The translations under genes and the position numbers were made by a program. DNA of 64,000 bases from Altererythrobacter sp. H2. Lineage in GTDB: Bacteria; Pseudomonadota; Alphaproteobacteria; Sphingomonadales; Sphingomonadaceae. This document shows positions 33,282-42,025 of this stretch, piece by piece (within the stretch, counting starts at the first letter, position 1; the number at the start of each line of letters is the position of its first letter). The stretch lies in NCBI RefSeq assembly GCF_035319885.1, contig NZ_CP141285.1:1426001-1490000 (forward strand), read 5' to 3'. The notes beneath the pieces are model-generated. The model saw nothing but the letters and a program-made list of their open reading frames with translations. It did no database searches and had not been told where the DNA came from.

Positions 33282-34141
33282 GCGCTGTCGGCGGGGCGGC
33301 CCTGCTGGAACGCCCAGCGCAAGGTCTTGCCCATGCCCCAGGTCGCCGCCCGGGCGGGCAAGGCGAGGAGGGAAGGACGGTCCAGCCCCAGCATGGCGCG
33401 CGCAAACGGTGGCAGCAGCGCGGTCGCTTCGGTCCCGAGCATTGTCTGGACTGCTGGTGGTGCGCCATCGGGGCGCTGGTTCAGCACCAGCCGGGCCACC
33501 TCCCGCGCCTGCGGTGTGGCGCGCAGGTCCTTGCGGAATTCCGCCAGCAGCAATTCCGCCTCGCGCTGGTTTTCCGGCACGGGATCCGCCCCCAGTGCGC
33601 GGGCGATGACCGCGAACTGGCGGTAATATTCGTCCCGCTCCGCATGGGACATGGCAGGGCGGACCAGCCGGACATAGGCGGCTAGGAAGCTGCTTGCCTC
33701 TGCCACGTGGACCCAGGCCAGCGTGCGCGGATCGCGGGCGGAATAAGGGCTGCCATCGGGCAGGGCGCCGGTCACCCGCTCATGAATCCGGTTGACCCGC
33801 GCAATCGAGGCCAGGGCGGCATCGCGGTGGCCAAAGGTGGTCACGGCGATGAACCGCGCGGTGCGCCGCAGCCGACCGTGCATGTCTTCACGGAAGTTGG
33901 AATGGTCGAGCACACCTTGAAGCGCATGGGGGTGGAGCATCTGCAGCAGCAGGCCCCGGATGCCGCCGACCATCATCGCCACCACATCGGCATGGACCAT
34001 GCGGATCGGCGTGTCGCGTTCGAACAGCGCCTCGTCTGACGGGGGCACCGGTGCTTCGCCGCTGGCGGTGTCGTTGAAGACCGCGCGGACTCGCCCGACC
34101 AGTTGCTGCCTCAGGAACGCGCCGGGTCCGGTTTCTGCCAT
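33278..34141 (-). CDS. Oxygenase MpaB family protein (DUF2236)
   Basis: A 287-residue protein with the DUF2236 core: the b-type-heme-associated pattern [28 protein letters not shown] near residues 55-85, [16 protein letters not shown], and [13 protein letters not shown] near residue 145. Fungal MpaB cleaves a prenyl chain oxidatively, and the related Lcp proteins cleave rubber. The substrate here is unknown. Confidence 0.85.
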   Translation of the reverse strand: MAETGPGAFLRQQLVGRVRAVFNDTASGEAPVPPSDEALFERDTPIRMVHADVVAMMVGGIRGLLLQMLHPHALQGVLDHSNFREDMHGRLRRTARFIAVTTFGHRDAALASIARVNRIHERVTGALPDGSPYSARDPRTLAWVHVAEASSFLAAYVRLVRPAMSHAERDEYYRQFAVIARALGADPVPENQREAELLLAEFRKDLRATPQAREVARLVLNQRPDGAPPAVQTMLGTEATALLPPFARAMLGLDRPSLLALPARAATWGMGKTLRWAFQQGRPADSA

Positions 34142-34231
34142 TGCGCCAATATAGGCATCCTGCGCCTAATGAAAATGTTGGCCTGCGCGCGCTTGCAGCG
34201 TTTCGCGCAGCCGTCTACGCACCGGCACGAT

Positions 34232-35224
34232 ATGAACGACATGACCGACCGCAGCCACGCCCCGTCCGACACCACCGTGCTTGCCGCGCCCGACACCGAA
34301 GTCGATGTGCGGGAAGTGTTCGGCGTCGATGTCGACTGGAAGGTGCCCGCCTTCAGCAAGGCGGATTCGCGCGTGCCCGATCTTGATGAAGGCTACGTGT
34401 TCGATCCGGAAACGACGCTGGCGATCCTGGCCGGGTTCGCGTTTGACCGGCGGGTCATGGTGCAGGGCTATCACGGCACCGGCAAGTCGACCCACATCGA
34501 GCAGGTCGCCGCGCGCCTCAACTGGCCCTGTATCCGCATCAACCTTGACGCGCACATCAGCCGGATCGACCTGGTCGGACGCGATGCGATCGTGCTGCGT
34601 GATGGCCTGCAGGTGACCGAATTCCGCGAAGGGCTGCTGCCCTGGGCGCTCCAGCACCCGGTGGCGCTGGTCTTCGACGAATACGACGCCGGCCGCCCGG
34701 ACGTGATGTTCGTGATCCAGCGCGTGCTGGAACAGCAGGGCAAGCTGACCCTGCTGGACCAGAACCGGGTGATCCGGCCCGATCCCAACTTCCGCCTCTT
34801 CGCGACCGCCAATACGGTCGGCCTGGGCGATACCAGCGGGCTCTATCACGGTACCCAGGCGATCAACCAGGGCCAGATGGACCGGTGGAACATCGTGGTG
34901 GGCCTCAACTACCTGCCGGCCGAAACCGAGCTGGAAATCGTCAGGGCCAAGAACCCGGAAACCGATGCCAAGGTGCTGGCCGACATGATCAAGGTCGCCG
35001 ATCTGACCCGCCAAGGCTTCATCAACGGCGACATTTCGACCGTGATGAGCCCGCGCACGGTGATCACCTGGGCGCAGAACGCGGCGATCTTCAACAATGT
35101 CGGTTTCGCCTTCCGCGTCAGCTTCCTCAACAAGTGCGACGAGGCGGAGCGGATGCTGGTGGCCGAATACTATCAGCGGGTCTTCGCCGAAGAGCTGCCC
35201 GAGAGCGTGCTCGGCAAGCGTTAG
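34232..35224 (+). CDS. cobS: Cobaltochelatase CobS-like AAA+ ATPase
   Basis: A MoxR-type AAA+ protein of 330 residues. It shows Walker [11 protein letters not shown] near residue 85, Walker [13 protein letters not shown] near residue 147, and sensor-1 [12 protein letters not shown]. The N-terminal region [17 protein letters not shown] is characteristic of CobS, which together with CobT powers CobN cobalt insertion in aerobic B12 synthesis. cobT, usually the next gene, is not here; a penicillin-binding protein follows instead. ATG 34232 or 34241 may be the start. Confidence 0.87.
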   Translation: MNDMTDRSHAPSDTTVLAAPDTEVDVREVFGVDVDWKVPAFSKADSRVPDLDEGYVFDPETTLAILAGFAFDRRVMVQGYHGTGKSTHIEQVAARLNWPCIRINLDAHISRIDLVGRDAIVLRDGLQVTEFREGLLPWALQHPVALVFDEYDAGRPDVMFVIQRVLEQQGKLTLLDQNRVIRPDPNFRLFATANTVGLGDTSGLYHGTQAINQGQMDRWNIVVGLNYLPAETELEIVRAKNPETDAKVLADMIKVADLTRQGFINGDISTVMSPRTVITWAQNAAIFNNVGFAFRVSFLNKCDEAERMLVAEYYQRVFAEELPESVLGKR

Positions 35225-35274
35225 GGTCATTTCCCCTATCGCGCACTGTGTTGTTCGTATAGCACAGTAGGTCG

Positions 35275-37407
35275 ATGGGTCTGTTCGATTCCCTTTTTCG
35301 CAAGCGCCGTCCTGCTGCGTCTACAGCGCCGCATGGCGGGTTCTATCCGTTGCACGACGCCTATGGCGACGGGCCCGATTACGATGCATGGGACGCGCGG
35401 CTGGATGAAGTCGAGCAGCGCTATGCCCGGCAGGATGCGCTGGAGGAGCGCAGGCGGCAACGCTGGTGGCAGCGCCCCTATTGGCAGGGACGGCGCAAGC
35501 GCTGGTGGGCGGCCCGGACCGTGGCTGCCACCCTGTTGCTGTTCTTCCTGCTGGTCGGCTGGCTGGCGGTCACCGCGCCGCTCTCCCGCTCGCTGGAGCC
35601 GATTGCGCCGCCGGAGATTACCCTGCTGGCATCGGACGGCACTCCGATTGCGCGCAACGGGGCGGTGGTGGATAAGCCGGTCAAGGTGGCAGACCTGCCG
35701 CCGCACGTGATCGAGCCGCTGCTGGCGATCGAGGACCGGCGTTTCTACAGCCACTGGGGGGTCGATCCGCGCGGCATTGCCCGGGCCGTGTTCACCGGCG
35801 TGGGCGGCGGCAGTACGATCACCCAGCAGCTCGCCAAGTTCACCTTCCTCACGCCCGAACGCAGCCTCACCCGCAAGGCGCGCGAGGCGCTGATCGCGTT
35901 CTGGCTGGAAGCCTGGCTGACCAAGGACGAGATCCTCGAACGGTACCTCTCCAACGCCTACTTCGGGGACAATACCTACGGCCTGCGCGCGGCCAGCCTG
36001 CATTATTTCTATCGTCAGCCGGAAAACCTCAAGCCGGAACAGGCCGCCATGCTGGCCGGGTTGCTCCAGGCGCCATCGCGCTATGCCCCGACCCGCAATT
36101 TCGACCGGGCGAAGCAGCGGATGGGGCTGGTGGTTACCTCGATGGTCGCCGCCGGGTACCTGACCGAGGCGGAAGCGAAGGCCATGCCGGTGCCGCGGAT
36201 CGATTCGCGGCGGCGCAACACCCTGCCGACCGGCACGTATTTCGCGGACTGGGCCCTGCCCGAAGCGCGCGGAATCGCTGACCCCGGCTATGCCTCGCAG
36301 ACCCTTACGACAACGCTGGATTCACGCCTGCAGGGGATCGCGCGGCGGGTCACCTCGAATGCGCGGCTGGGGCAGGCGCAGGTCGCGCTGGTGGCGATGC
36401 GGCCCAACGGGGAAGTGGTAGCGATGATCGGGGGCAAGGATTACGCCAAGTCGCCCTTCAACCGCGCCACCCAGGCCAAGCGCCAGCCGGGCTCCACCTT
36501 CAAGCTGTTCGTCTATCTCGCGGCGCTACGGTCCGGGATGAGGCCAGACCACCGCGTCGCCAATACCGAGATTACCACCGGCAGCTACCGGCCCCGCAAC
36601 GCGGGAGGAACCTATTCGGACTCGCTGACTCTTCAGGAAGCCTTCGCCCAATCGAGCAACGTCGCCGCAGTCCGCCTGCTGGACCAGATCGGGAGCGAGG
36701 CGGTGATCGATACGGCGCGCGACCTCGGCGTCTCATCGCCCCTGGCCGAGGGCGACCCGAGCCTTGCGCTGGGCACGTCAACCATGACCCTGCTGGAACT
36801 CACCGCCGCCTATGCCGGCGTCGCCGCCAACGATTTCCCGGTCCAGCCCCACGCTTTCAAGCAGGAGGAGGAAGGCTGGTTCGACTGGTTGTGGAACGGC
36901 CGCACCAGCCTCACCTCACGCCAGCACGGCAATATCGAGGACCTCTTGCGCAGCGCGGTGAACCGGGGGACCGGGCGGGCTGCGATGCTGCGCGGGCCGA
37001 ATTTCGGCAAGACCGGTACCAGCCAGGATTATCGCGATGCGCTGTTCGTCGGGTATGCCGGCGATCTGGTGGTGGGCGTGTGGATCGGCAACGATGACAA
37101 TTCGCCCCTGAACGGGATTACTGGCGGGGGTCTGCCGGCGCGCATCTGGCGTGATTTCATGACCCAGGCGCTGGGCGAGGTACCGGTGCGCAGGCGGCAA
37201 GCGCCGCAGCCTGATCCTTCGGGCCCGGTCCAGCCGCAGGATCTGCCCGACCTCGACGCCCTGCCGCCCGGGCCAAACGGGACGCGGCTTCGGGTGGAGG
37301 GCAACGGTGTGGTCATCTCGACCGATGTGGACGGCTTGCCGGTCGACGTGAGGATCGACGAGGATGGCGTGGGGCTGGTCCCGGCAGATCCGCCGCCTGA
37401 ACGCTAG
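35275..37407 (+). CDS. Class A penicillin-binding protein (PBP1 type)
   Basis: A bifunctional peptidoglycan synthase of 710 residues. An unusually long Arg/Trp-rich cytosolic part (1-80) is followed by a membrane anchor (about 82-102). The glycosyltransferase domain has its catalytic Glu153 in AIEDRRFYSHWGVDP. The transpeptidase domain has Ser407-x-x-Lys410 (GSTFK), SSN at 460-462 and KTGT at 579-582. The C-terminal 80 residues are Pro-rich. It lies 50 bp after cobS, with no functional link evident. Confidence 0.95.
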   Translation: MGLFDSLFRKRRPAASTAPHGGFYPLHDAYGDGPDYDAWDARLDEVEQRYARQDALEERRRQRWWQRPYWQGRRKRWWAARTVAATLLLFFLLVGWLAVTAPLSRSLEPIAPPEITLLASDGTPIARNGAVVDKPVKVADLPPHVIEPLLAIEDRRFYSHWGVDPRGIARAVFTGVGGGSTITQQLAKFTFLTPERSLTRKAREALIAFWLEAWLTKDEILERYLSNAYFGDNTYGLRAASLHYFYRQPENLKPEQAAMLAGLLQAPSRYAPTRNFDRAKQRMGLVVTSMVAAGYLTEAEAKAMPVPRIDSRRRNTLPTGTYFADWALPEARGIADPGYASQTLTTTLDSRLQGIARRVTSNARLGQAQVALVAMRPNGEVVAMIGGKDYAKSPFNRATQAKRQPGSTFKLFVYLAALRSGMRPDHRVANTEITTGSYRPRNAGGTYSDSLTLQEAFAQSSNVAAVRLLDQIGSEAVIDTARDLGVSSPLAEGDPSLALGTSTMTLLELTAAYAGVAANDFPVQPHAFKQEEEGWFDWLWNGRTSLTSRQHGNIEDLLRSAVNRGTGRAAMLRGPNFGKTGTSQDYRDALFVGYAGDLVVGVWIGNDDNSPLNGITGGGLPARIWRDFMTQALGEVPVRRRQAPQPDPSGPVQPQDLPDLDALPPGPNGTRLRVEGNGVVISTDVDGLPVDVRIDEDGVGLVPADPPPER

Positions 37408-37826
37408 CCCTGTTCCTCGACCATCAGGATATTCATCACCGCCGTGGCGACCGGACGCTCCGGATCGTCCTGCCATGCCGAAACCTCGATGTTGGCATTG
37501 CGCCGCCCCAGCCGGTTGACATGGCCGACGGCGAACGTCGTCTGGCACTTGGCAGCAGTAAGGAACTGCACCGTGATCCCGATCGGCTTCATCCGCACCT
37601 GGCGGCCGTGCCGGTGCAGTTCAGCGCGCAAGGCGGCGTAGCCGGCGTTCTCCAGCAGTCCGCTGGTGGCACCGCCGTGCAACACGGTCGGGCGGCCTTC
37701 GACATGGCTGTCGAACGGCATCGCCAGGACCGGCGCACCCTGGTCGAGCCGTTCGATCACGATCCCGAGCGAGCGGGCATAGGCGGGCAGCTCCATCCGC
37801 AGCGCGTCAATCTGCCGATCGGTCAT
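37404..37826 (-). CDS. PaaI-type hotdog thioesterase
   Basis: A 140-residue hotdog protein with the PaaI pattern GRPTVLHGGATSGLLENAGYAALRAEL (catalytic region HGG, about residue 50), then VQFLTAA and IEVSAW strands. It probably hydrolyses acyl- or aryl-CoA. The ATG overlaps the upstream thioesterase stop as ATGA, so the two are one unit, and the product may form mixed oligomers with its neighbour (inference). The stop overlaps the PBP gene end by 4 bp. Confidence 0.88.
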   Translation of the reverse strand: MTDRQIDALRMELPAYARSLGIVIERLDQGAPVLAMPFDSHVEGRPTVLHGGATSGLLENAGYAALRAELHRHGRQVRMKPIGITVQFLTAAKCQTTFAVGHVNRLGRRNANIEVSAWQDDPERPVATAVMNILMVEEQG

Positions 37827-38266
37827 CGCGTATTTCCCGGAATGAACATGAACACTGCCGCGACATGGGCGACCGGATCGCCGGGTTCGCCATCGTGCGC
37901 CACGCCGCGCAGGAAAGCGGCGGAACGGGTCACCCGGTAGCATTCGGCCCGGCCGTGCACGGCCGCACCTTGCCGCGCCGGGCGCATGTAATCGACCCGC
38001 AGGTCGAGCGTGGCGGCCGCGCGGAACTCGCCCGTGGTGGTCCAGATCGCCATGCCGCAGGCCATGTCCATCAGGCTGATGATCGGCCCTGAGGCGAGTA
38101 CACCGCTGTCCGTCTCGCCAACCAGGTCCTCGCGCCAGGGCAGCGTCAGTTCCACCCAGTTTTCACCATGGGCGGTGTAGTGCAGCCCGAGCCAGCCGGG
38201 ATGCCCGCGCGAAAACACGAAGCGGGCTGCCATGGCGGGATCGAAACGGGGAAGCTCGGCGTTCAT
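37823..38266 (-). CDS. Hotdog-fold thioesterase (PaaI family)
   Basis: A 147-residue protein starting MNAELPRFDPAMAARFVFSR, with SGVLASGPIISLMDMACGMAIW as the hotdog central helix (active-site Asp) and LDLRVDYMRPARQGAAVHG as the following strands. An ATG at 38284 would add six residues. It is the first gene of a two-thioesterase unit and diverges from the three-gene cassette starting at 38391. Confidence 0.87.
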   Translation of the reverse strand: MNAELPRFDPAMAARFVFSRGHPGWLGLHYTAHGENWVELTLPWREDLVGETDSGVLASGPIISLMDMACGMAIWTTTGEFRAAATLDLRVDYMRPARQGAAVHGRAECYRVTRSAAFLRGVAHDGEPGDPVAHVAAVFMFIPGNTR

Positions 38267-38308
38267 GAAAACGGGTCTGTGCATCCCGTGCGGCCATGAC
38301 AACAGTTT

Positions 38309-38337
38309 AATTTCAAGCTCCTGATTTTCCGAGTCAA
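38309..38337 (-). promoter_or_regulatory. Promoter for the thioesterase pair
   Basis: On the minus strand TTGACT (38337-38332) and GAAATT (38314-38309) are separated by 17 nt in a locally AT-rich stretch. This would start transcription about 20-35 nt before the thioesterase start codons. The divergent cassette promoter must share this 125-bp region. Confidence 0.5.
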
Positions 38338-38390
38338 TTGTGTCGTCCGGCCCCGAACCATTCGCGGCTGATGCGCAAGAGGAGCAAGCG

Positions 38391-38552
38391 ATGGAACTAC
38401 CCAGGATCGACCTTTCGGACCTTCCCGGACTCGAAAGTGCCACCGGCCTGTTCGGGACCCTGTCCGATCTGGCCACTGCCCAGTCCGACGACCGGATCAT
38501 TATCCTGATGGTCTGGCTCTACGAAGTCATGCCACCGCAGGGCCTGCTCTGA
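38391..38552 (+). CDS. 53-residue peptide, candidate precursor or regulator peptide of a three-gene cassette
   Basis: The peptide begins MELPRIDLSDLPGLESATGL and ends MPPQGLL. An acidic first half (Asp/Leu/Ser) is followed by a hydrophobic segment (about residues 36-47: RIIILMVWLYEV). It has no Cys and no signal peptide. The ATG has a very good ribosome binding site (AGAGGAG, 7 nt spacing). The stop is 14 bp before the next gene, so it is the first cistron of a tight operon. I recognise no family. It could be a RiPP precursor with an N-terminal leader, a small subunit, or a membrane-associated regulator. Confidence 0.65.
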   Translation: MELPRIDLSDLPGLESATGLFGTLSDLATAQSDDRIIILMVWLYEVMPPQGLL

Positions 38553-38566
38553 TTGGCAGCGCGGCC

Positions 38567-39538
38567 ATGCGTATCGACGAGAACCTGGCATTGCTGCGGA
38601 GCGACCCGGCTCCGCAGCGCCTGGCGCAGGCCCGGCTCGAGCAGGCAAAGGCTGCCTGGTTGGGGCAGGGGCCGGGGCGGCCGTTCCTCCGCGAACTCCA
38701 TGCCTACGCAGAGGGGCGGGCGCTCAATGAACTACCCAGCCTTTTAAGGACTGTCCGCAAGGGTGGCGCGGCACGGGCGTTCGTTGCTGACCTGACGGAT
38801 GCCATTCTGCCGGTGCTGCGGGCCCAGCCACTCGGCCTGGTGCCGTTCCGCCACCAGTTGACGGCCGGCCATGGGGTGATGGAGCTGGCCCGATCGGGCC
38901 GCGCGGCCCTGTCGCTGATAGCGTACCGACCGGCCGCGGGGGCGCCGCCCGCTACGGCCTGCTTCACCTCCGGCGAGCGGCATGAGGTGTGCCTGCGCGG
39001 CGCGGCGGCAGGCCGGATCGTGGGGCTCCGGACAAGGCGGGAAGGGGGCGCCACGCTGGTCACGCGCGAAACTCGCCTGACGCCCGACTGGACCGGCACG
39101 TTCGATAATTCCCGCCGGACCAAGCTGGTTGACGGAGTCTCGCACTCGCTCGTCATCCTGCGGCTGTCCCGTGATGCACTGCATCCCGGCCCCGCGCGCG
39201 AATACCGGCTGGCCGATGGCGCACTGGTCCATGAGGCGGCGGGAGATCGGCGCGACAGCCGCCGCGAACTGGCGCTCGCAGTGCTCGGCAGCATGGAGCG
39301 GCGCGATGCGCTGCCGGCCATTTGCGAAGCTGCCGGAGCCGGCCCGGCGCATGTCCGGTGGGAAGCCGTGCGTCAGGCGCTGGCGATGGATAGTGCTGCC
39401 GGGTTCGCGCTGCTGACCGGACTTGCCGGTGATCCGGCGGACGAACTGGCAGCGCCAGCGGGTGTCCTGCGTAATCGATTGCTGGCCGCGCATCCGGGAT
39501 TGCCAGCGGTAGTGGAGGACGCGCCATGCCCCGCATGA
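38567..39538 (+). CDS. Unknown protein, probable degenerate paralogue of the following cupin-like protein
   Basis: A 323-residue soluble protein I do not recognise. The N-terminal third is helical (MRIDENLALLRSDP onward). A beta-rich middle (about 105-225) contains SGERHEVCLRG and the strand pair RETRLTPDWTGTFDN / SHSLVILRLS. The C-terminal 90 residues are helical, HEAT-like (DALPAICEAAG, WEAVRQALAMDSAAGFALL). The order of helices and strands parallels the next gene's product, but the His-x-His metal motif is missing. It overlaps that gene by 13 nt (or 4 nt if its start is 39535). Confidence 0.72.
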   Translation: MRIDENLALLRSDPAPQRLAQARLEQAKAAWLGQGPGRPFLRELHAYAEGRALNELPSLLRTVRKGGAARAFVADLTDAILPVLRAQPLGLVPFRHQLTAGHGVMELARSGRAALSLIAYRPAAGAPPATACFTSGERHEVCLRGAAAGRIVGLRTRREGGATLVTRETRLTPDWTGTFDNSRRTKLVDGVSHSLVILRLSRDALHPGPAREYRLADGALVHEAAGDRRDSRRELALAVLGSMERRDALPAICEAAGAGPAHVRWEAVRQALAMDSAAGFALLTGLAGDPADELAAPAGVLRNRLLAAHPGLPAVVEDAPCPA

Positions 39539-40422
39539 TGGATATCCGCGATAATTCCGTGTGTAGCCTCACCGAATGCATCGAAGGGCTCGATGCTGTC
39601 GGCCTCGACCCGCGCGATCCGGAAACGCTGGGGCAGGCCGCGCTATGGCTTCGCCGCCTTGGCAACAACCGGAGCTTTCTCGGTGACATGCTGCTGGCCG
39701 AGTTGCGCGATGGCTGCGGCAGCGGGCAGCCTGACAGCGCCTATAGCCCGCAGTCCCTCCTGTTGTCAGACTATCGCCAGGGCTATTTCCTGCGGGCCAA
39801 TATCTGGCCGGGTGAAACCGACCAGACTTACAGGGCCAGCGGAGCGGGGGCATTCGCCTATGGCGTGTCGCACGACCACAATTTCGATTTCCTGACCATC
39901 GGCTATCACGGGCCGGGCTACGAAAGCGAATACTGGGAGTATGATTACGGGAAAGTCGCAGGGCTTCCCGGCGAACAGGCGGGGCTGCGCTATTGCGGGC
40001 GCCACACCCTTTCGCCCGGCACGATCCTGCACTACCGCGCGCACCGCGATGTCCATTCGCAGCTGCCGCCCAAGAGCCTGTCAGTCTCGCTCAATGTGAT
40101 GGCGACTAATCCGGCGCAGGGCTGGTTTGATCAGTATGGTTTCGATCCGGGCAGCGACACCGTTACCGGTGTGCTCAGCCCTAACTCTACTGAAACCTTC
40201 CTGCGGCTGGCCGTCGCCTGCGGCAGCGAGGACGCGCTCGAACTGGCAGTCCATTTTGGCCGGACCCATCCAAGCGACCGCCTGCGGCTGGCAGCTTTCG
40301 AGGCGCGTGCGGAGCAAGCACGGGACAAGGCGCACCGGGATGCGATCTGGCGGGAGGCGGAGGCAAGCGGATCGCGGCTGGTTGCCGCCACCGCGACCCG
40401 CAACCGCGGCGCGATGGCCTAG
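39526..40422 (+). CDS. Cupin-like protein, putative metal-dependent oxygenase
   Basis: A 298-residue protein with no family I can name. Residues 1-80 are helical. The centre is a jelly-roll-like region with GVSHDHNFDFLTIGYHGPG (His116-x-His118, His128), acidic residues (ESEYWEYD, 133-140) and a second block RHTLSPGTILHYRAHRDVHS (His160, 169, 173, 177). This arrangement resembles the two metal-binding motifs of cupin dioxygenases. The C-terminus is helical. Start ATG 39526; ATG 39535 would give an ATGA overlap with the preceding gene. It could modify the 53-residue peptide; unproven. Confidence 0.75.
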   Translation: MPRMMDIRDNSVCSLTECIEGLDAVGLDPRDPETLGQAALWLRRLGNNRSFLGDMLLAELRDGCGSGQPDSAYSPQSLLLSDYRQGYFLRANIWPGETDQTYRASGAGAFAYGVSHDHNFDFLTIGYHGPGYESEYWEYDYGKVAGLPGEQAGLRYCGRHTLSPGTILHYRAHRDVHSQLPPKSLSVSLNVMATNPAQGWFDQYGFDPGSDTVTGVLSPNSTETFLRLAVACGSEDALELAVHFGRTHPSDRLRLAAFEARAEQARDKAHRDAIWREAEASGSRLVAATATRNRGAMA

Positions 40423-40904
40423 AACGCGGCGCCGGTCAGCGCGTCGATTGCCGCCTGCAAGATGACCGCGGCGGCATGGCTGTCGATCTTTTCTGCGCGG
40501 CGCGCCCGGCTCATGTCCTGCCCGATCATGGCCTGTTCGGCACTGGCAGTGGACCAGCGTTCGTCCCACAGCAGCACCGGCAGGCTTAGCGCTGCGGCCA
40601 GGTTGCGGGCATAGGCACGGCTGGCCTGGGCGCGCGGCCCCTCGCTGCCGTCCATGTTGAGCGGCAGGCCGATCACCACGCCCCGCACGCTGCGCTCCCT
40701 GACCAGAGCCGCCAGAGCGTCCCGGTCACGCCCGAACTTGCCGCGCGGCATGGTCTTGCCTGCACTGGCAAAGCGCCAGCCCGCATCGCACAGGGCAATT
40801 CCGATAGTCTTGGTGCCGAGATCGAGCGCCAGCAGCACACCGCCGTCCGGCAGGAGCGCGCGGAACTCCGGTGCCCGGTCGGTTACCGGGGCGCCCTGGT
40901 CCAT
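40419..40904 (-). CDS. ruvX: Holliday junction resolvase-like RuvX (YqgF)
   Basis: An RNase H-fold nuclease acting in 16S rRNA 5'-end maturation and possibly on DNA junctions. The 161-residue product shows LLALDLGTKTIGIALCD near residue 25, GVVIGLPLNMDGSEGPRAQ near residue 75, LLWDERWST, and the final acidic site KIDSHAAAVILQ. It overlaps the upstream DUF3089 gene end by 22 nt and ends 4 bp inside the convergent cupin-like gene. Confidence 0.95.
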   Translation of the reverse strand: MDQGAPVTDRAPEFRALLPDGGVLLALDLGTKTIGIALCDAGWRFASAGKTMPRGKFGRDRDALAALVRERSVRGVVIGLPLNMDGSEGPRAQASRAYARNLAAALSLPVLLWDERWSTASAEQAMIGQDMSRARRAEKIDSHAAAVILQAAIDALTGAAF

Positions 40905-42025
40905 GCCTCGACCCGCTGCACCACGTCTGCCTGCACATTCGCCCAGAACAGCGGGATATCGTAAACGTGGTAGTTGTTGCCGGGCAGCACCGCGTCACCG
41001 ACTTCTGGCGGAACGCCAATCAGCAGCAGCCCGCGCTCGTCGCAGCGGGCGGGGACAGCACCCGGCCGGAGCGTGCCCGAGACGTAATCCTTTTCCGGAA
41101 TGAGCGTGCCCAGATTGCGGGATGCCTCGGCCGTTCCCCCCACGGCCCCGGTCAGGGGATTGGTGCACAGGATCGGGCTGGTGCCGCGCTGCTTTCCGTC
41201 AAATCCGGTCGATGCCGCGTAACTGTCCAGCACATCGGAAGGGTCGGCCGGCTCGGCATAGCTTGACCAGCTCATCACGCAGCCCGCCTGAGCCGACGTG
41301 GCACAGGCGGGAAAGCCCAGCGCCGGGAGATCGTGCGGAACCGAGATCGGCCAGCCCACGGCATAGATCGCGGCGATGCGCGGCGCGAGCGGGCTGCCTG
41401 CCAGCTCCTCCCGCATCAGGCGCAGGAGATGGAGCGATCCCTGGCTGTGCCCGGCGAGGACAATCGGCATGTCCGGATCGATGCTGGACACGAAGAATTC
41501 GAACGCCTGGCGCACATCGTCATACGCTGCCGCAATGGCCTTCTCGGAATCGGGCGTATCGGTCAGGAAGGAACCGAACGTGGCCTGGCGATACTTCGGC
41601 GCCCAGATTTCGCTCGCCCGGTTGAACGGGCTGGCCATGCCGCGAATGTAAATCTGCGCGATCCGCTGCGAATCAGCGTCATCCAGCGGAGCGTTCCAGC
41701 TCGACCGGTCGAGGTAGCTGGTCGGATGGATGAAGAAGACGGCGAAGGCGGGCGCAGCGCCATCGGCGGGTGTGGGGACAGCGGTGCCTTCCCGTTGCTG
41801 CGCGGGCTGCCACCGGGCCGGGTCATTCATGCCCATGCCGGGGCGAGACAGCCACATGGCGGGATCGTCGTAGGCGCTCACTTCGAGCGGCGCCTGAGCG
41901 ACGAAGGCATCGCCGGGCACGAACACCGCCCGGGTCAGATCCTGCCACCAGATCGCCAGAATGAAACCGCCGGCAATGAACAGCACGACGATTGCCGCCA
42001 CCACGTAAAGGAACTTGCGCGCCAT
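40883..42025 (-). CDS. DUF3089 family membrane-anchored alpha/beta hydrolase
   Basis: A 380-residue protein with an N-terminal anchor (residues 6-27) and a DUF3089 hydrolase domain. Motifs are FFIHPTSYLDRSSWNAPLDD, WAPKYRQATFGSF, the nucleophile elbow VLAGHSQGSLHLLRL (Ser near residue 195), and the C-terminal NNYHVYDIPLFWANV with the probable catalytic His. It is likely a periplasmic-side esterase or lipase; substrate unknown. Confidence 0.88.
   Translation of the reverse strand: MARKFLYVVAAIVVLFIAGGFILAIWWQDLTRAVFVPGDAFVAQAPLEVSAYDDPAMWLSRPGMGMNDPARWQPAQQREGTAVPTPADGAAPAFAVFFIHPTSYLDRSSWNAPLDDADSQRIAQIYIRGMASPFNRASEIWAPKYRQATFGSFLTDTPDSEKAIAAAYDDVRQAFEFFVSSIDPDMPIVLAGHSQGSLHLLRLMREELAGSPLAPRIAAIYAVGWPISVPHDLPALGFPACATSAQAGCVMSWSSYAEPADPSDVLDSYAASTGFDGKQRGTSPILCTNPLTGAVGGTAEASRNLGTLIPEKDYVSGTLRPGAVPARCDERGLLLIGVPPEVGDAVLPGNNYHVYDIPLFWANVQADVVQRVEAWTRAPR

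Noticed and set aside
35282-35292. GTTCGATTCC resembling a tRNA T-loop
   Set aside because: It is the second to fifth codons of the penicillin-binding protein and has no matching tRNA arms.
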